Positions 1 to 7,242 of a DNA stretch of 64,000 bases are shown piece after piece. Made by a program: the position numbers and the translations under genes. Position 1 is the stretch's first letter. Each line of letters starts with the position of its first letter. The stretch is from [Mycobacterium] crassicus. GTDB lineage: Bacteria > Actinomycetota > Actinomycetes > Mycobacteriales > Mycobacteriaceae. The notes beneath the pieces were generated by a model. The model did no database searches, was not told where the DNA came from, and was given only the letters and a program-made list of their open reading frames with translations. The DNA lies in the NCBI RefSeq assembly GCF_020181615.1, contig NZ_CP084029.1:1511206-1575205 (forward strand), given 5' to 3'.

Positions 1-109
1 CCACCGCCGGGTCGTCGAGGTCCAGGTCCTCGGCGCGTACCGCTTCGCGTTCGTTGGACGCTACGCAAGCCGTCAGTTCCCGCGTTCTTGCGACATCACG
101 CTGGGTCAT
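1..109 (-). CDS. partial hypothetical protein (N-terminus only)
   Basis: An ATG at 109 on the minus strand opens a frame that stays open to the left edge of the window, giving 36 residues that begin MTQRDVARTRELTACVASNE and become rich in Asp/Glu. It overlaps the 3' end of the upstream nuclease-like gene by 14 bases on the same strand, the usual arrangement for translationally coupled genes. The family cannot be recognised from so short a piece. It may be a real downstream partner of the nuclease-like gene or a chance open frame. Confidence 0.4.
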   Translation of the reverse strand, partial: MTQRDVARTRELTACVASNEREAVRAEDLDLDDPAV

Positions 110-1088
110 AATCGTCAGCAGGCGTAATCATCGGAGCGCTCCAGTCGCCGGGGGTTCCCATGTAGAACTGCCCGCCGGTCGGGTTGTCCTTCGGTAGAAC
201 GCGGACACCGATTCGAGGTCCCTCAGCGCCTTCGGTGATCAGCCAGTGATGGGTGTCGTCGCCTACTTCCAACGTCCCCGCGGAGAAGGGGGTGCCTTTG
301 TATTCGGCGTGCGTCAGCGGCATTTCAGCTACGAAAGCGTTTACTGTCCCGGCGATTTCGACCTTCGTTATACGCCGCAGAGTTTGCGGGGGACCCGGAT
401 CATCCGCGCATACATAGACCGGCTCCCCATTCGCTAATGGGTCACCCAACTCCATCGTGAAATTTGATACCCCGGCGGTCGCGTCCCGGAACACCGGCTG
501 GCGCAAGTCAACGTTGTTGCGCATCACACCCTGGACGAATTCCCCGACCATGCAGATGACCGACGAGTCGCCGCGGTGAAGATTCACGCCGGGGGGCACC
601 TCGAGACGGTCGCTCGTTGTACCATCCGGCGACTCGACTGGTGGATCAAAACTAAGCGCCACCTTCTCCGCCGTGAAACTGAACTGTTTGGCCCAGACGC
701 TGCTCAGATTGTTTACGACCCGCCCGATGAATCCGGGCGTGACCGCAGCCGGGGTGATCGCTTCGATGTTGAGATGCTCGGCCAATTTGAGTGCATTCCG
801 CGTAAACCCGCTGGACGAAACCAACACGAGCTTGTCGGTTGGCAGATGGGCGTGCTTGCCGTACATCGCTTCCACCCACTCGACTGTCTGCGGTCTCGCA
901 TGGGCGCGACACTCAATCCCTACTACGACCTTGTGGTCGGACACCCCACCCTCGACCGCAATGTCCACTTCACGCGGAACCCCCAGCACGCTGTCGATAA
1001 GCATTGCGGATGGGGTTGCTACGTCCTTACCCAAGACCTGAGTCAATAGCGTTATCAGCTCTTGGAACGGGTCAGTGCGCTTTGGCAT
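96..1088 (-). CDS. Mrr-like PD-(D/E)XK restriction-endonuclease-fold protein
   Basis: 330 residues. Residues about 35-115 have the shape of an Mrr-type nuclease core: an Asp strand (REVDIAVEG), then VVVGIECRAH, a helix with TVEWVEAMYGKH, then KLVLVSSSGFTRNAL, as in Mrr-like families whose next strand ends 'STSGFT..A'. The usual catalytic ExK reads E-C-R, so the Lys is replaced by Arg. The C-terminal two thirds (residues 120-330) is beta-rich and not recognised. Start ATG at 1088; a TANNNT -10 box (TACTCT) lies 8 bases upstream, suggesting a leaderless transcript. It sits in accessory DNA and overlaps a following partial gene. Likely a DNA-targeting or defence protein; activity is uncertain because of the altered motif. 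Confidence 0.6.
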   Translation of the reverse strand: MPKRTDPFQELITLLTQVLGKDVATPSAMLIDSVLGVPREVDIAVEGGVSDHKVVVGIECRAHARPQTVEWVEAMYGKHAHLPTDKLVLVSSSGFTRNALKLAEHLNIEAITPAAVTPGFIGRVVNNLSSVWAKQFSFTAEKVALSFDPPVESPDGTTSDRLEVPPGVNLHRGDSSVICMVGEFVQGVMRNNVDLRQPVFRDATAGVSNFTMELGDPLANGEPVYVCADDPGPPQTLRRITKVEIAGTVNAFVAEMPLTHAEYKGTPFSAGTLEVGDDTHHWLITEGAEGPRIGVRVLPKDNPTGGQFYMGTPGDWSAPMITPADDYDPA

Positions 1089-1096
1089 CGCAGGTC

Positions 1097-1102
1097 AGAG
1101 TA
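1097..1102 (-). promoter_or_regulatory. -10 box for the Mrr-like gene
   Basis: On the minus strand TACTCT fits the mycobacterial TANNNT -10 consensus and ends 8 bases before the ATG at 1088. No clear -35 is seen. Confidence 0.4.
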
Positions 1103-1163
1103 GGTGATGCGATCCGCTCAACGGAGCGTTACGGTCACACCGTTTAACTGGTACACCTGAGGA

Positions 1164-1418
1164 ATGCATGACGTCGGCGACCTGGTCCTCTCCGGCCGCG
1201 GCCAGTGGATGGTGAGGCCACCGCAAAAATATGGAAACGGCCACCGGCTGCGCGACCACTGCCTGGTCGGCACGCTGGTCTTCGCCCGCCAGGACCGGCG
1301 CCTCACCTGGACGTGCAACCATTGCGGCGACACCGTTTACGGTCCGGCGCTCGACCTCGGGGTCGACCGCACGGTGATGAACGGACCAACATGGGGTGTG
1401 ACTCATGCGACGAGATGA
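1164..1418 (+). CDS. small CxxC (zinc-ribbon-like) protein
   Basis: 84 residues, ATG at 1164 preceded by a short GAGGA motif. The middle contains a Cys (DHCLVG) and then TWTCNHCGDTVYGPAL, a CxxC knuckle, so a small metal-binding domain is likely. The frame overlaps the next gene by 14 bases, which argues for coupled translation and against a chance frame. I do not recognise the family. It may be a nucleic-acid-binding or adaptor protein of the accessory cluster (inference). Confidence 0.45.
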   Translation: MHDVGDLVLSGRGQWMVRPPQKYGNGHRLRDHCLVGTLVFARQDRRLTWTCNHCGDTVYGPALDLGVDRTVMNGPTWGVTHATR

Positions 1419-2054
1419 GCCGATCCCGCCGTTCGCGACCGAGGACCCTGTCGACGGCATCGACGTATCCGCCTACTGGTTCCGATACTGCATCGGCGAA
1501 GACACCAAACCCGACGAGATAGTCGAACTCCGCGCCAACGGTGCCTTCCACACCGACAGCAGAATCAAAGCTGAAATCACGGAGCTGCCAGTCCCGCCGG
1601 ACGACATCTACGTGCGCGCAGCACGTATACCAGGGCAGGGATTAGCCGCCTACGCGATCAGCACCTGGCTACAACCCGCGGCCGTAGGCGTCCTTGGCGC
1701 CATGGCGTACAACAAGATTCAGTCGCTCAAGCACCAATACGGCCGGCCGGTGACGCGGACCCAATACAACGCCGCCGAATTTGACGCCGACCAGATCCGC
1801 GCCGCAACGCCGCTGGCACAACAGCAGCTGCAGACCGAGGCCAGAACCTTTATCAGCGGCCACTTCTCGGTCCAGGGCAACCTCACGGTGCTCGGCGTGG
1901 ACATTCAAGATTTACGTTCGGAGACGGCGTACAGCGGACCGTCATCTTTCGCGATGACGGGGGATCGAGCTTCACTGTCTTCCTCGACTGCGAAGTCGGG
2001 GACGGCTACGGCTGGCGGGCAGCGCGGGTAATCGCGTCATATCCCGCTGTGTGA
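1405..2054 (+). pseudogene. hypothetical protein with a frameshift near its C-terminus
   Basis: The ATG at 1405 opens a protein-like frame (YWFRYCIGEDTKPDEIVEL and onward). After VLGVDIQD, near 1911-1913, the original frame turns into Ser/Ala-rich shadow sequence and ends at 2031. The neighbouring frame continues as convincing protein (FTFGDGVQRTVIFRDDGG, then VFLDCEVGDGYGWRAARV) to a TGA at 2052-2054. One extra T in the run at 1911-1913 would join the two parts into about 216 residues. Family unknown. The TGA lies inside an IS-end-like repeat, so the natural end may have been cut by the element. It could also be an assembly error. Confidence 0.55.
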
Positions 2055-2142
2055 GTTCATGACATAGGTGACACATGAGTCGGGATATGGGTTACACCTG
2101 CATCAAGGGCTGCTGAGTCGGGTCATAGGTGACAGTCATGGG
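2052..2142 (+). repeat. left-end repeat cluster of the IS
   Basis: Three related copies of a ~24-base unit with pattern TGAGT..(G/A)(T/A)(C/T)AT(A/G)GGT(G/T)ACA start at 2052, 2076 and 2114. The middle one is the 25-base inverted repeat. They are candidate transposase-binding sites. Confidence 0.55.
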
Positions 2143-2144
2143 TC

Positions 2145-3325
2145 ATGTCGAAAGCCCGAGTCGTGGTGTTGGAAATCGTCTCCGGTCATCTGTCGGTCAG
2201 TGCCGCGGCCCGCTACCTACGGGCTGTCCCGCCAACACGTCTACCGACTGCTCAAACGCTTCCATGACGGCGGTCTCGAAGCCGTTGATCCCCGCTCCCG
2301 ACGCCCCGCCAGCAACCCTCACGCTGTCAGCGACGAAGTCATCACCGCGATCGTGCTGCTCCGCGAGAAACTTGCCGCCGAGGGCCCCGACGCCGGCCCC
2401 ATCACGATCCAAAACCACTTGGCCCGCCAAGGCCTACCAGTACCGTCGACCTCCACCATCCGACGCATCCTGCACCACCACGGCCTGATCACCACCCAAC
2501 CACGCAAACGCCCCGCAGCTCCTACCGCTGTATCGCCGCCGACCAGCACAACGAATGCTGGCAATCCGATTTCACCCACTGGACGCTGGCCGCGATGGCA
2601 CCGACACCGAGATCCTCAACTGGCTCGACGACCGCTCCCGCTACCTTTTGCACTGCACCGCCCACCGTCGCGTCAGCGGACCCGACGTCGTCGCCAGCTT
2701 CACTGCCACCACCGCTGAATTCGGGCTACCGGCAGCCACACTGACCGACAACGGCTCGGTCTACACCTCCCGATTCACCGGCGGCCACAACTACCTCGAA
2801 CGTCTCCTGGCCGCGCTGGGCATCACCCAACGCAACGGCCACCCAGGCCACCCCCAAACCCAAGGCAAAATCGAACGCTTCCACCAAACCCTCAAACGTT
2901 GGCTAGCCGCACGACCCCACCCGGCCACCCTGGCCGAACTCCCAAAACTTCTCGATGCCTTCCAGGTCATCTACAACACCGAATGCGGCCACCGCGCCCA
3001 CCCACACCACCTCACGCCCGAACCGGCCTACCTCGCCCGCCCTAAAGCCACTCCCACCAAGCAACCCACCGCCACCATCCGGCTACGCACCGACATCGTC
3101 GACCAATTCGGCAAACTCACCCTGCGTCACGGCAGCCGCCTACATCACCTCGGCATCGGCCGCGCCCACGCCGGCACACCCGTGCTGATCGTGATCGCCA
3201 CCACCACAGTCATCGTCATCAGCAAAACCGGCCACCACATCATCGCCAACCACGACATCGACGCCGACCACAACTACTGGCCCAATAAACAGAAAAACCC
3301 CGGCAAAGGCCGGGGCAATCCGTAA
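2145..3325 (+). pseudogene. IS481-family transposase, three frameshifts
   Basis: Begins MSKARVVVLEIVSGHLSVSA (ATG 2145), then a helix-turn-helix YGLSRQHVYRLLKRF, an integrase core with DFTHW, LTDNGSVYTS and GKIERFHQTLKRW, and a C-terminal SH3-like part ending at the TAA 3323-3325. The reading frame changes three times: near 2214-2217 (between AAAR and YGLSRQ), at the C-run 2511-2514 (between RKRP and RSSYRC), and near 2589-2595 (between HWTLA and DGTDTE). The three frames together cover a complete transposase. The second break is a one-base loss in a homopolymer, so sequencing error is possible, but nearby core genes are intact. Probably non-functional. Confidence 0.75.
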
Positions 3326-3364
3326 CCGATGACGCGACTCAGGTGTAACCCATGACTCGACTCA
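3318..3364 (-). repeat. right-end tandem repeat of the IS
   Basis: Read on the minus strand, 3364-3342 is TGAGTCGAGTCATGGGTTAC plus ACC, followed at once by a second copy (TGAGTCGCGTCATCGGTTAC, GG). It is a tandem pair matching the left-end units. Confidence 0.6.
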
Positions 3365-3386
3365 TCACACCCTGAAACTGCTGCAC

Positions 3387-3417
3387 ACACGAACCCCCAA
3401 ACCCGGGTTACCTTCAC
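3387..3417 (+). repeat. short repeat, copy 1, before the HNH nuclease gene
   Basis: ACACGAACCCCC-AAACCCGGG-TTACC-TTCAC resembles 4335-4366 after the nuclease gene. It contains the palindrome AACCCGGGTT. The two copies sit about 185 bases before and directly after the gene. Confidence 0.5.
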
Positions 3418-3423
3418 CCACAC

Positions 3424-3460
3424 GAGGTTCCCCCGGTCGCTCTCTTGCCGGGGGAGCCTC
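3424..3460 (+). terminator. strong hairpin between the IS and the HNH gene
   Basis: GAGGTTCCCCCGG (3424-3436) pairs with CCGGGGGAGCCTC (3448-3460), 13 pairs with one G-U, around an 11-base loop. There is no U-tract, as in many mycobacterial terminator-like hairpins. The region 3365-3601 otherwise holds only the repeat and the promoter of the next gene. Confidence 0.45.
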
Positions 3461-3586
3461 ACCACCAACCCGGAAACGACACCGCCCCCCGACTCCGACG
3501 TGGGGTAGTCGTTGCCACCCATTTGCAGGAGTTGTCAGACGTCGCCGCGCCTCGTCAAACCACCTGAGTGCCCCCGTCTTCAGAGG

Positions 3587-3592
3587 TATTCT
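3587..3592 (+). promoter_or_regulatory. -10 box for the HNH nuclease gene
   Basis: TATTCT (TANNNT) ends 9 bases before the ATG at 3602, compatible with a near-leaderless transcript. Confidence 0.4.
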
Positions 3593-3601
3593 AACCGTCC
3601 C

Positions 3602-4333
3602 ATGAGGCTCACCAAACCGGCGCGCATCGCCCTAATCGCCGCCCCGGTCCTCGTCTTCCTGTTCGTGGGCATCGTCATGGTCGTCGAAAGCTCGTCGACG
3701 GCATCAACAGTTGTGACTTCGAGCTACCCAACTACCTCACGGTCCAGCGCTCCGGGACCTACCAGTCCGGCGCTTGCGAAGCTAAATTCCCTAGACATCA
3801 AAGGGCGCGCACCGAAAACCAACTACGACCGCGCTCTCTTCGGTAGCCCCTGGTCCGATGACGTCACCGTGGAAGGCGGCCACAACGGTTGCGATACCCG
3901 CAACGACATCCTCCGCCGTGACCTGGCCGGTGCAGGATTCAGGCCAGGACGAAATACGTGCATCGTCCTCTCCGGCACTCTCAACGACCCCTACACCGGC
4001 GAAACGATCCTCTACCAACGCGGCCCCGGCTCCTCGAGCCAGATCCAGATCGACCACATCGTGCCGATCCTTGACGCCTGGCAAAAGGGCGCCCAGGGCT
4101 GGGACTACATGACCCGCCGCAACTTCGCCAACGACCCCATCAACCTACAAACCACCACCGCCGCAGCCAACCGTGAAAAGGGGTCCGGCGACGCCGCCAC
4201 CTGGCTTCCACCCAACAAGTCCTATCGCTGCACCTACGCGAACCGCATCATCGACGTCAAAGTCCGTTACGGACTGTGGGTAACCCAGTCCGAGCGTGAT
4301 GCTCTGGCCCGCGTTCTAGCCAACTACTGCTAA
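3602..4333 (+). CDS. membrane-anchored or secreted HNH-family (DUF1524) nuclease
   Basis: 243 residues from ATG 3602. Residues 8-30 form an uncleaved-looking hydrophobic helix (ALIAAPVLVFLFVGIVMVV), followed by a Ser/Thr/Pro linker (31-65) and a DUF1524/HNH domain. The domain shows NGCDTRNDIL, the catalytic-type QIDHIVPILDAW (Asp151-His152), RRNFANDPINL, NREKGSGD..WLPPN and YRCTYA. Proteins of this build are common in actinobacteria and are predicted to be exported DNases; the role is not established. I chose 3602 over an upstream frame extension because of the signal-anchor and the -10 box. It lies next to an IS and between two similar 31-base repeats, suggesting a mobile cargo gene. Confidence 0.8.
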   Translation: MRLTKPARIALIAAPVLVFLFVGIVMVVESSSTASTVVTSSYPTTSRSSAPGPTSPALAKLNSLDIKGRAPKTNYDRALFGSPWSDDVTVEGGHNGCDTRNDILRRDLAGAGFRPGRNTCIVLSGTLNDPYTGETILYQRGPGSSSQIQIDHIVPILDAWQKGAQGWDYMTRRNFANDPINLQTTTAAANREKGSGDAATWLPPNKSYRCTYANRIIDVKVRYGLWVTQSERDALARVLANYC

Positions 4334-4334
4334 A

Positions 4335-4366
4335 CCCACGAACCCCACACCCGGGTTACCCCTCAC
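4335..4366 (+). repeat. short repeat, copy 2, after the HNH nuclease gene
   Basis: Starts 2 bases after the nuclease stop codon and matches 3387-3417 with a few differences; it contains ACCCGGGTTACC. Confidence 0.5.
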
Positions 4367-4424
4367 TACCACCCGAGTCCGGCCCGGGGAGTAGCTTTCG
4401 TCGTTTCAGACAGCCTCGCGCGGA

Positions 4425-4982
4425 TCAGTAGTCCTTGTAACGCTCTTCGTCGCTCGCGTCGTACTCGGGCTTGCTGCGACGGGCCAGATCACCCGGACCG
4501 GATTTGCGGACGTTCCGGACCTGGCCCTTACCCGCGGTACTGCCGCCTTCGGCCGTGGCTTGTCGTGTCTGCCACATCATCACGCTGCCAGCAAGTGCAG
4601 CAAAAATCCCTGCCCCGGCAAGGTAAACACCGACGCCGAGCGCCGCGACAGTCCCAGGAGCATCCGTGATCGGATTCCCATCGAAGCCAACGGGGTACAG
4701 CGTCCGATCACTCTTGTCGTTGACCGCGAAGAACAACAGCACGCCGGCCAACACGCTCAATCCGACTGGTGCTGCGATGTTGTCTGCCATGCCCTGGTCA
4801 TAGCGGTAGGCCGAGGCGGCGATGCCGATAGCTGCCAGGATGAGCATCCAACCGCCGTGCTGGATGAGGGTGTTCTGTTCGATGCGCGCGAATCGTGACG
4901 ATTCGTAGAGCGGGATGAACGTAGCCACTGACATAGCGAGGCATCCGACCAGGGCAATGCCGAGGGCCAGGGGGTTCTTCAT
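4425..4982 (-). CDS. hypothetical membrane protein, about four TM helices
   Basis: 185 residues from ATG 4982. Hydrophobic segments lie at about 5-24, 43-60, 71-90 and 110-135. A charged cytoplasmic-type tail (140-185) ends ..SDEERYKDY and is rich in Arg, Lys, Asp and Glu. No recognised domain. It is convergent with the HNH nuclease gene and follows, in the same orientation, the minus-strand hypothetical gene 5142-6269 with 159 bases between, so co-transcription is possible. It may be the membrane partner of an accessory system, but nothing in the sequence shows a function. Confidence 0.65.
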   Translation of the reverse strand: MKNPLALGIALVGCLAMSVATFIPLYESSRFARIEQNTLIQHGGWMLILAAIGIAASAYRYDQGMADNIAAPVGLSVLAGVLLFFAVNDKSDRTLYPVGFDGNPITDAPGTVAALGVGVYLAGAGIFAALAGSVMMWQTRQATAEGGSTAGKGQVRNVRKSGPGDLARRSKPEYDASDEERYKDY

Positions 4983-5141
4983 TCCGCTACCAGCCTCTTC
5001 ATGGCGGGAATGCTACGACGATGTTTATCGCCATTCACGAGGTTTGGCTGAGGTCGTCGAACGGGCCACGACGCCCCAGTCACTGACGATCGTGTGCGTA
5101 CGCCGGAACTCGGACCTAAAGATCCGATCGTTGACCGCTCG

Positions 5142-6269
5142 CTACGTCACACATGGTGTCAACACTTCCAACTGTGACGCCCGCAAGCTTGCCCGCTGGT
5201 GTCGTCTTACGTTCAGACAGTGGTGGTCAGGATCGGCATCCTGAGCAATGCCAAGGTTGGAGGTCGCAGAGTTCTTGGTAATCCAATCCGTGGCGAGACT
5301 GGTCAGCGTGGCCTTCCCCACAAGCCGGGCAATCCGTACTTCGTGGGCAATCATGATTGCGGACGCAATCCGAACCATATCGAGTGCCACACCACTTGAC
5401 GCGAATTCGGTAGTCGGGCCATCGGTGAACATTGCAGCTTCCTCGTAGTTTGCCTTGATGCGCAAACGAAAGAGGTAGTCCAGCATCGTGTAGGGGCGGA
5501 CGCCAGCTTCAAGGGCTGACCGTTCAGGCTTCGTCAGATTGGCGGTACTTGAAAACGCCGGTTCTTTACGCGGTTTTTTGCCTTGCGCGAGTCGATCAGC
5601 CTCCTCCGTGTGCCATGCCTTCTTCTTTTCGCGGGCTTTCTTCACGCGCGCTTCCTGCAGCTTCTTCGCCACTGCATCATTGCGGGTGCTTCGAAGGGCA
5701 GTCGCCGCGATGTCCCAGCAATTCGTACTACCGACTGTGGGCCAGCCGGTTACGCCCGCATCGATTGGCCTTCCTGGGCCATTCGCATACGCCGAGGGGT
5801 TGGACTTGCACCCCGGCATCGCGGCGAACGAAAACGGCTCTACAGCCGACTGGCGCTCCACCCACAACGCGCGCACCTGACTTTGCGTTTTCGGATGGTC
5901 AGTGGGTCGAGATCGGCCCTCCGCGATAATCAATGCTTGCGTCGCTGCATATCCGACGTAATAAGTCTGGACGCTGCCCCATGAGTTCGACAAACGAACG
6001 AGTTCATCCTCTTCGAACTTGGAGGCGAGCCCCAGTAATAATTCTGTACCCCACGCACGATTTAGACACTTCGTCAGCTCGTTTATGTCGACAGTCGGTA
6101 TGGCCTTCGGGGCCGGAAACGCAGTGGCAACTCGTTGCGCCAATGTTTGTAGGGCGGCTAGGTCTTTGTTGGGCCAAAAGCTGAAACCCGCAAGTTGCGC
6201 GAACGCCCGCAAGTAATGCGCATGGGTTAGGAAGGATTTCTCAAGGGCATCGTTGACAGGGGCAGTCAC
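5142..6269 (-). CDS. hypothetical protein with HEPN-like segments
   Basis: 375 residues from GTG 6269 (MTAPVNDALEKSFLTHAHYL). Residues about 85-125 (SNSWGSVQTYYVGYAATQAL, then IIAEG) resemble the first helices of HEPN-domain proteins. Residues about 270-320 (LDYLFRLRIKANYEEAAMF, then VALDMVRIASAIMIAHE) resemble the closing HEPN helices, with a Lys/Arg-rich insertion between them (REKKKAWHTEEADRLAQG). This assignment is by pattern only. A TANNNT box 6 bases before the GTG suggests leaderless expression. Base composition is visibly less GC-rich than in the core genes, consistent with transfer. It is divergent from the DUF4145 gene. Function unknown; an RNA-targeting toxin or defence role is possible. 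Confidence 0.6.
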   Translation of the reverse strand: MTAPVNDALEKSFLTHAHYLRAFAQLAGFSFWPNKDLAALQTLAQRVATAFPAPKAIPTVDINELTKCLNRAWGTELLLGLASKFEEDELVRLSNSWGSVQTYYVGYAATQALIIAEGRSRPTDHPKTQSQVRALWVERQSAVEPFSFAAMPGCKSNPSAYANGPGRPIDAGVTGWPTVGSTNCWDIAATALRSTRNDAVAKKLQEARVKKAREKKKAWHTEEADRLAQGKKPRKEPAFSSTANLTKPERSALEAGVRPYTMLDYLFRLRIKANYEEAAMFTDGPTTEFASSGVALDMVRIASAIMIAHEVRIARLVGKATLTSLATDWITKNSATSNLGIAQDADPDHHCLNVRRHQRASLRASQLEVLTPCVT

Positions 6270-6275
6270 ACGGAC

Positions 6276-6281
6276 ATGTTA
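6276..6281 (-). promoter_or_regulatory. -10 box for the HEPN-like gene
   Basis: On the minus strand TAACAT ends 6 bases before the GTG at 6269, typical of a leaderless mycobacterial transcript. Confidence 0.45.
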
Positions 6282-6314
6282 TGAGGTGACGCGCAATGTC
6301 GTCTGTACATTCAA

Positions 6315-6518
6315 CTAGACATGCGGTGGCGCTGGCCAACCGTCCGGCGGACTTGTACGGCAATCACGCTGGCGCTTCACGTCTGAGTGCTCCCCTTCCA
6401 TGTTCCGCACCCGTTCCGTTAGGGCTGCTAGGGCATGCTGCACTTGGTTTACCTGCTCGGCCAGCTGTTCGACGGTCCCGTTTGTGATGGCGTCAGCGGT
6501 GTAGGCAGCGACCGAGAC
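6315..6518 (-). pseudogene. possible remnant of a small coiled-coil protein
   Basis: The 316-base gap between two divergent accessory genes contains, on the minus strand, an open stretch reading VSVAAYTADAITNGTVEQLA and then EQVNQVQHALAALTERVRNM, a heptad-like coiled-coil pattern, ending at a TAG (6315-6317). An in-frame TGA (6519-6521) precedes it, and upstream of that the same frame reads LTAQVLQLREEL, which also looks coiled-coil. No start codon fits. It may be a decayed gene; otherwise this gap holds nothing I recognise. Confidence 0.25.
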
Positions 6519-6585
6519 TCAGAGCTCTTCTCGCAGCTGCAACACTTGGGCCGTAAGTCGAGAACATCCGTGAGATCATCGGTAC

Positions 6586-7242
6586 ATGGCGAGTCTGAAT
6601 TCGGACCTATTCATCACCTCTGCGCGTTACGGCAACTTGGAACACAAAGATCCGCGTTCATGGGAGCGACTCGACTGCCCGTTTTGCGGCGGAACACAAA
6701 TGCTTGTCATCGGGTTCAATGACGTGGTTCCGGGAAGCGAGAGCTATGTTGAGTGGCTTCGATGTGCCAACTGCTTGCGTGGCGTCGTTAGAAACGGTGA
6801 TGCGGTCAGTCCCGCGACGCTGCCACTCGACACGCCACGAGCGCTCGAAGGCGATACTCTAACGGCCTGGAATGAAGTGCGGGCTTGCTTGTCCGTGGGC
6901 GCATCAACTGCTGCGGTAATGATGTGTCGCAAGCTGCTATTTCATGTCGCGGTTGAACATGGATTACCCGATAAGGATTCGAAGGGCCGTGGGCCAACCT
7001 TTGCCGAAGCGTTGGATCACATCGAAGAATCCGATGTCTTCACCGCCCGTATGCGGCCCTGGGTTGAACGGATCAAAGACGTAGGAAATGAAGCGAACCA
7101 CGACCTCGCTGCAATCTCGCTTGCGCAAGCACGCGATGTGGCCACGTTTACACGGCAGTTGATCAATCTCGCATACGAACTGGACGCGATGATTGCAGGA
7201 CCGAACACCAGCGACGCGCACGGCGATGGCAGCGGCGACTAG
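6586..7242 (+). CDS. DUF4145 (HEPN-type) protein with N-terminal zinc ribbon
   Basis: 218 residues from ATG 6586. The N-terminus has two CxxC pairs (Cys31/Cys34 in CPFCGG and Cys60/Cys63 in CANC), a zinc ribbon. Residues about 95-200 match DUF4145: AWNEVRACLSVGASTAAVMM, RKLLFHVAVEHG, then WVERIKDVGNEANHD, whose R-x..-NEANH region corresponds to the conserved motif of this HEPN-related family. DUF4145 proteins are frequent in restriction and other defence loci, but their own activity is unclear. The gene is the last accessory gene before the tRNA-Arg and is divergent from the hypothetical HEPN-like gene. The 220 bases downstream of it show no gene. Confidence 0.8.
   Translation: MASLNSDLFITSARYGNLEHKDPRSWERLDCPFCGGTQMLVIGFNDVVPGSESYVEWLRCANCLRGVVRNGDAVSPATLPLDTPRALEGDTLTAWNEVRACLSVGASTAAVMMCRKLLFHVAVEHGLPDKDSKGRGPTFAEALDHIEESDVFTARMRPWVERIKDVGNEANHDLAAISLAQARDVATFTRQLINLAYELDAMIAGPNTSDAHGDGSGD

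Larger units (their letters stand above)
2052..3364 (+). mobile_element. IS481-family insertion sequence, decayed
   Basis: About 1.3 kb carrying an IS481-type transposase (helix-turn-helix plus rve integrase core) and bounded by imperfect inverted repeats: 2076-2100 and 3340-3364 match at 22 of 25 positions as inverted copies. A further related copy (2052-2075) may be the true outer left end. No clear target-site duplication was found: the left flank ends in ACACA and the right flank starts with TCACACC. The transposase is broken, so the copy is probably inactive unless the breaks are sequencing errors. Confidence 0.75.
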
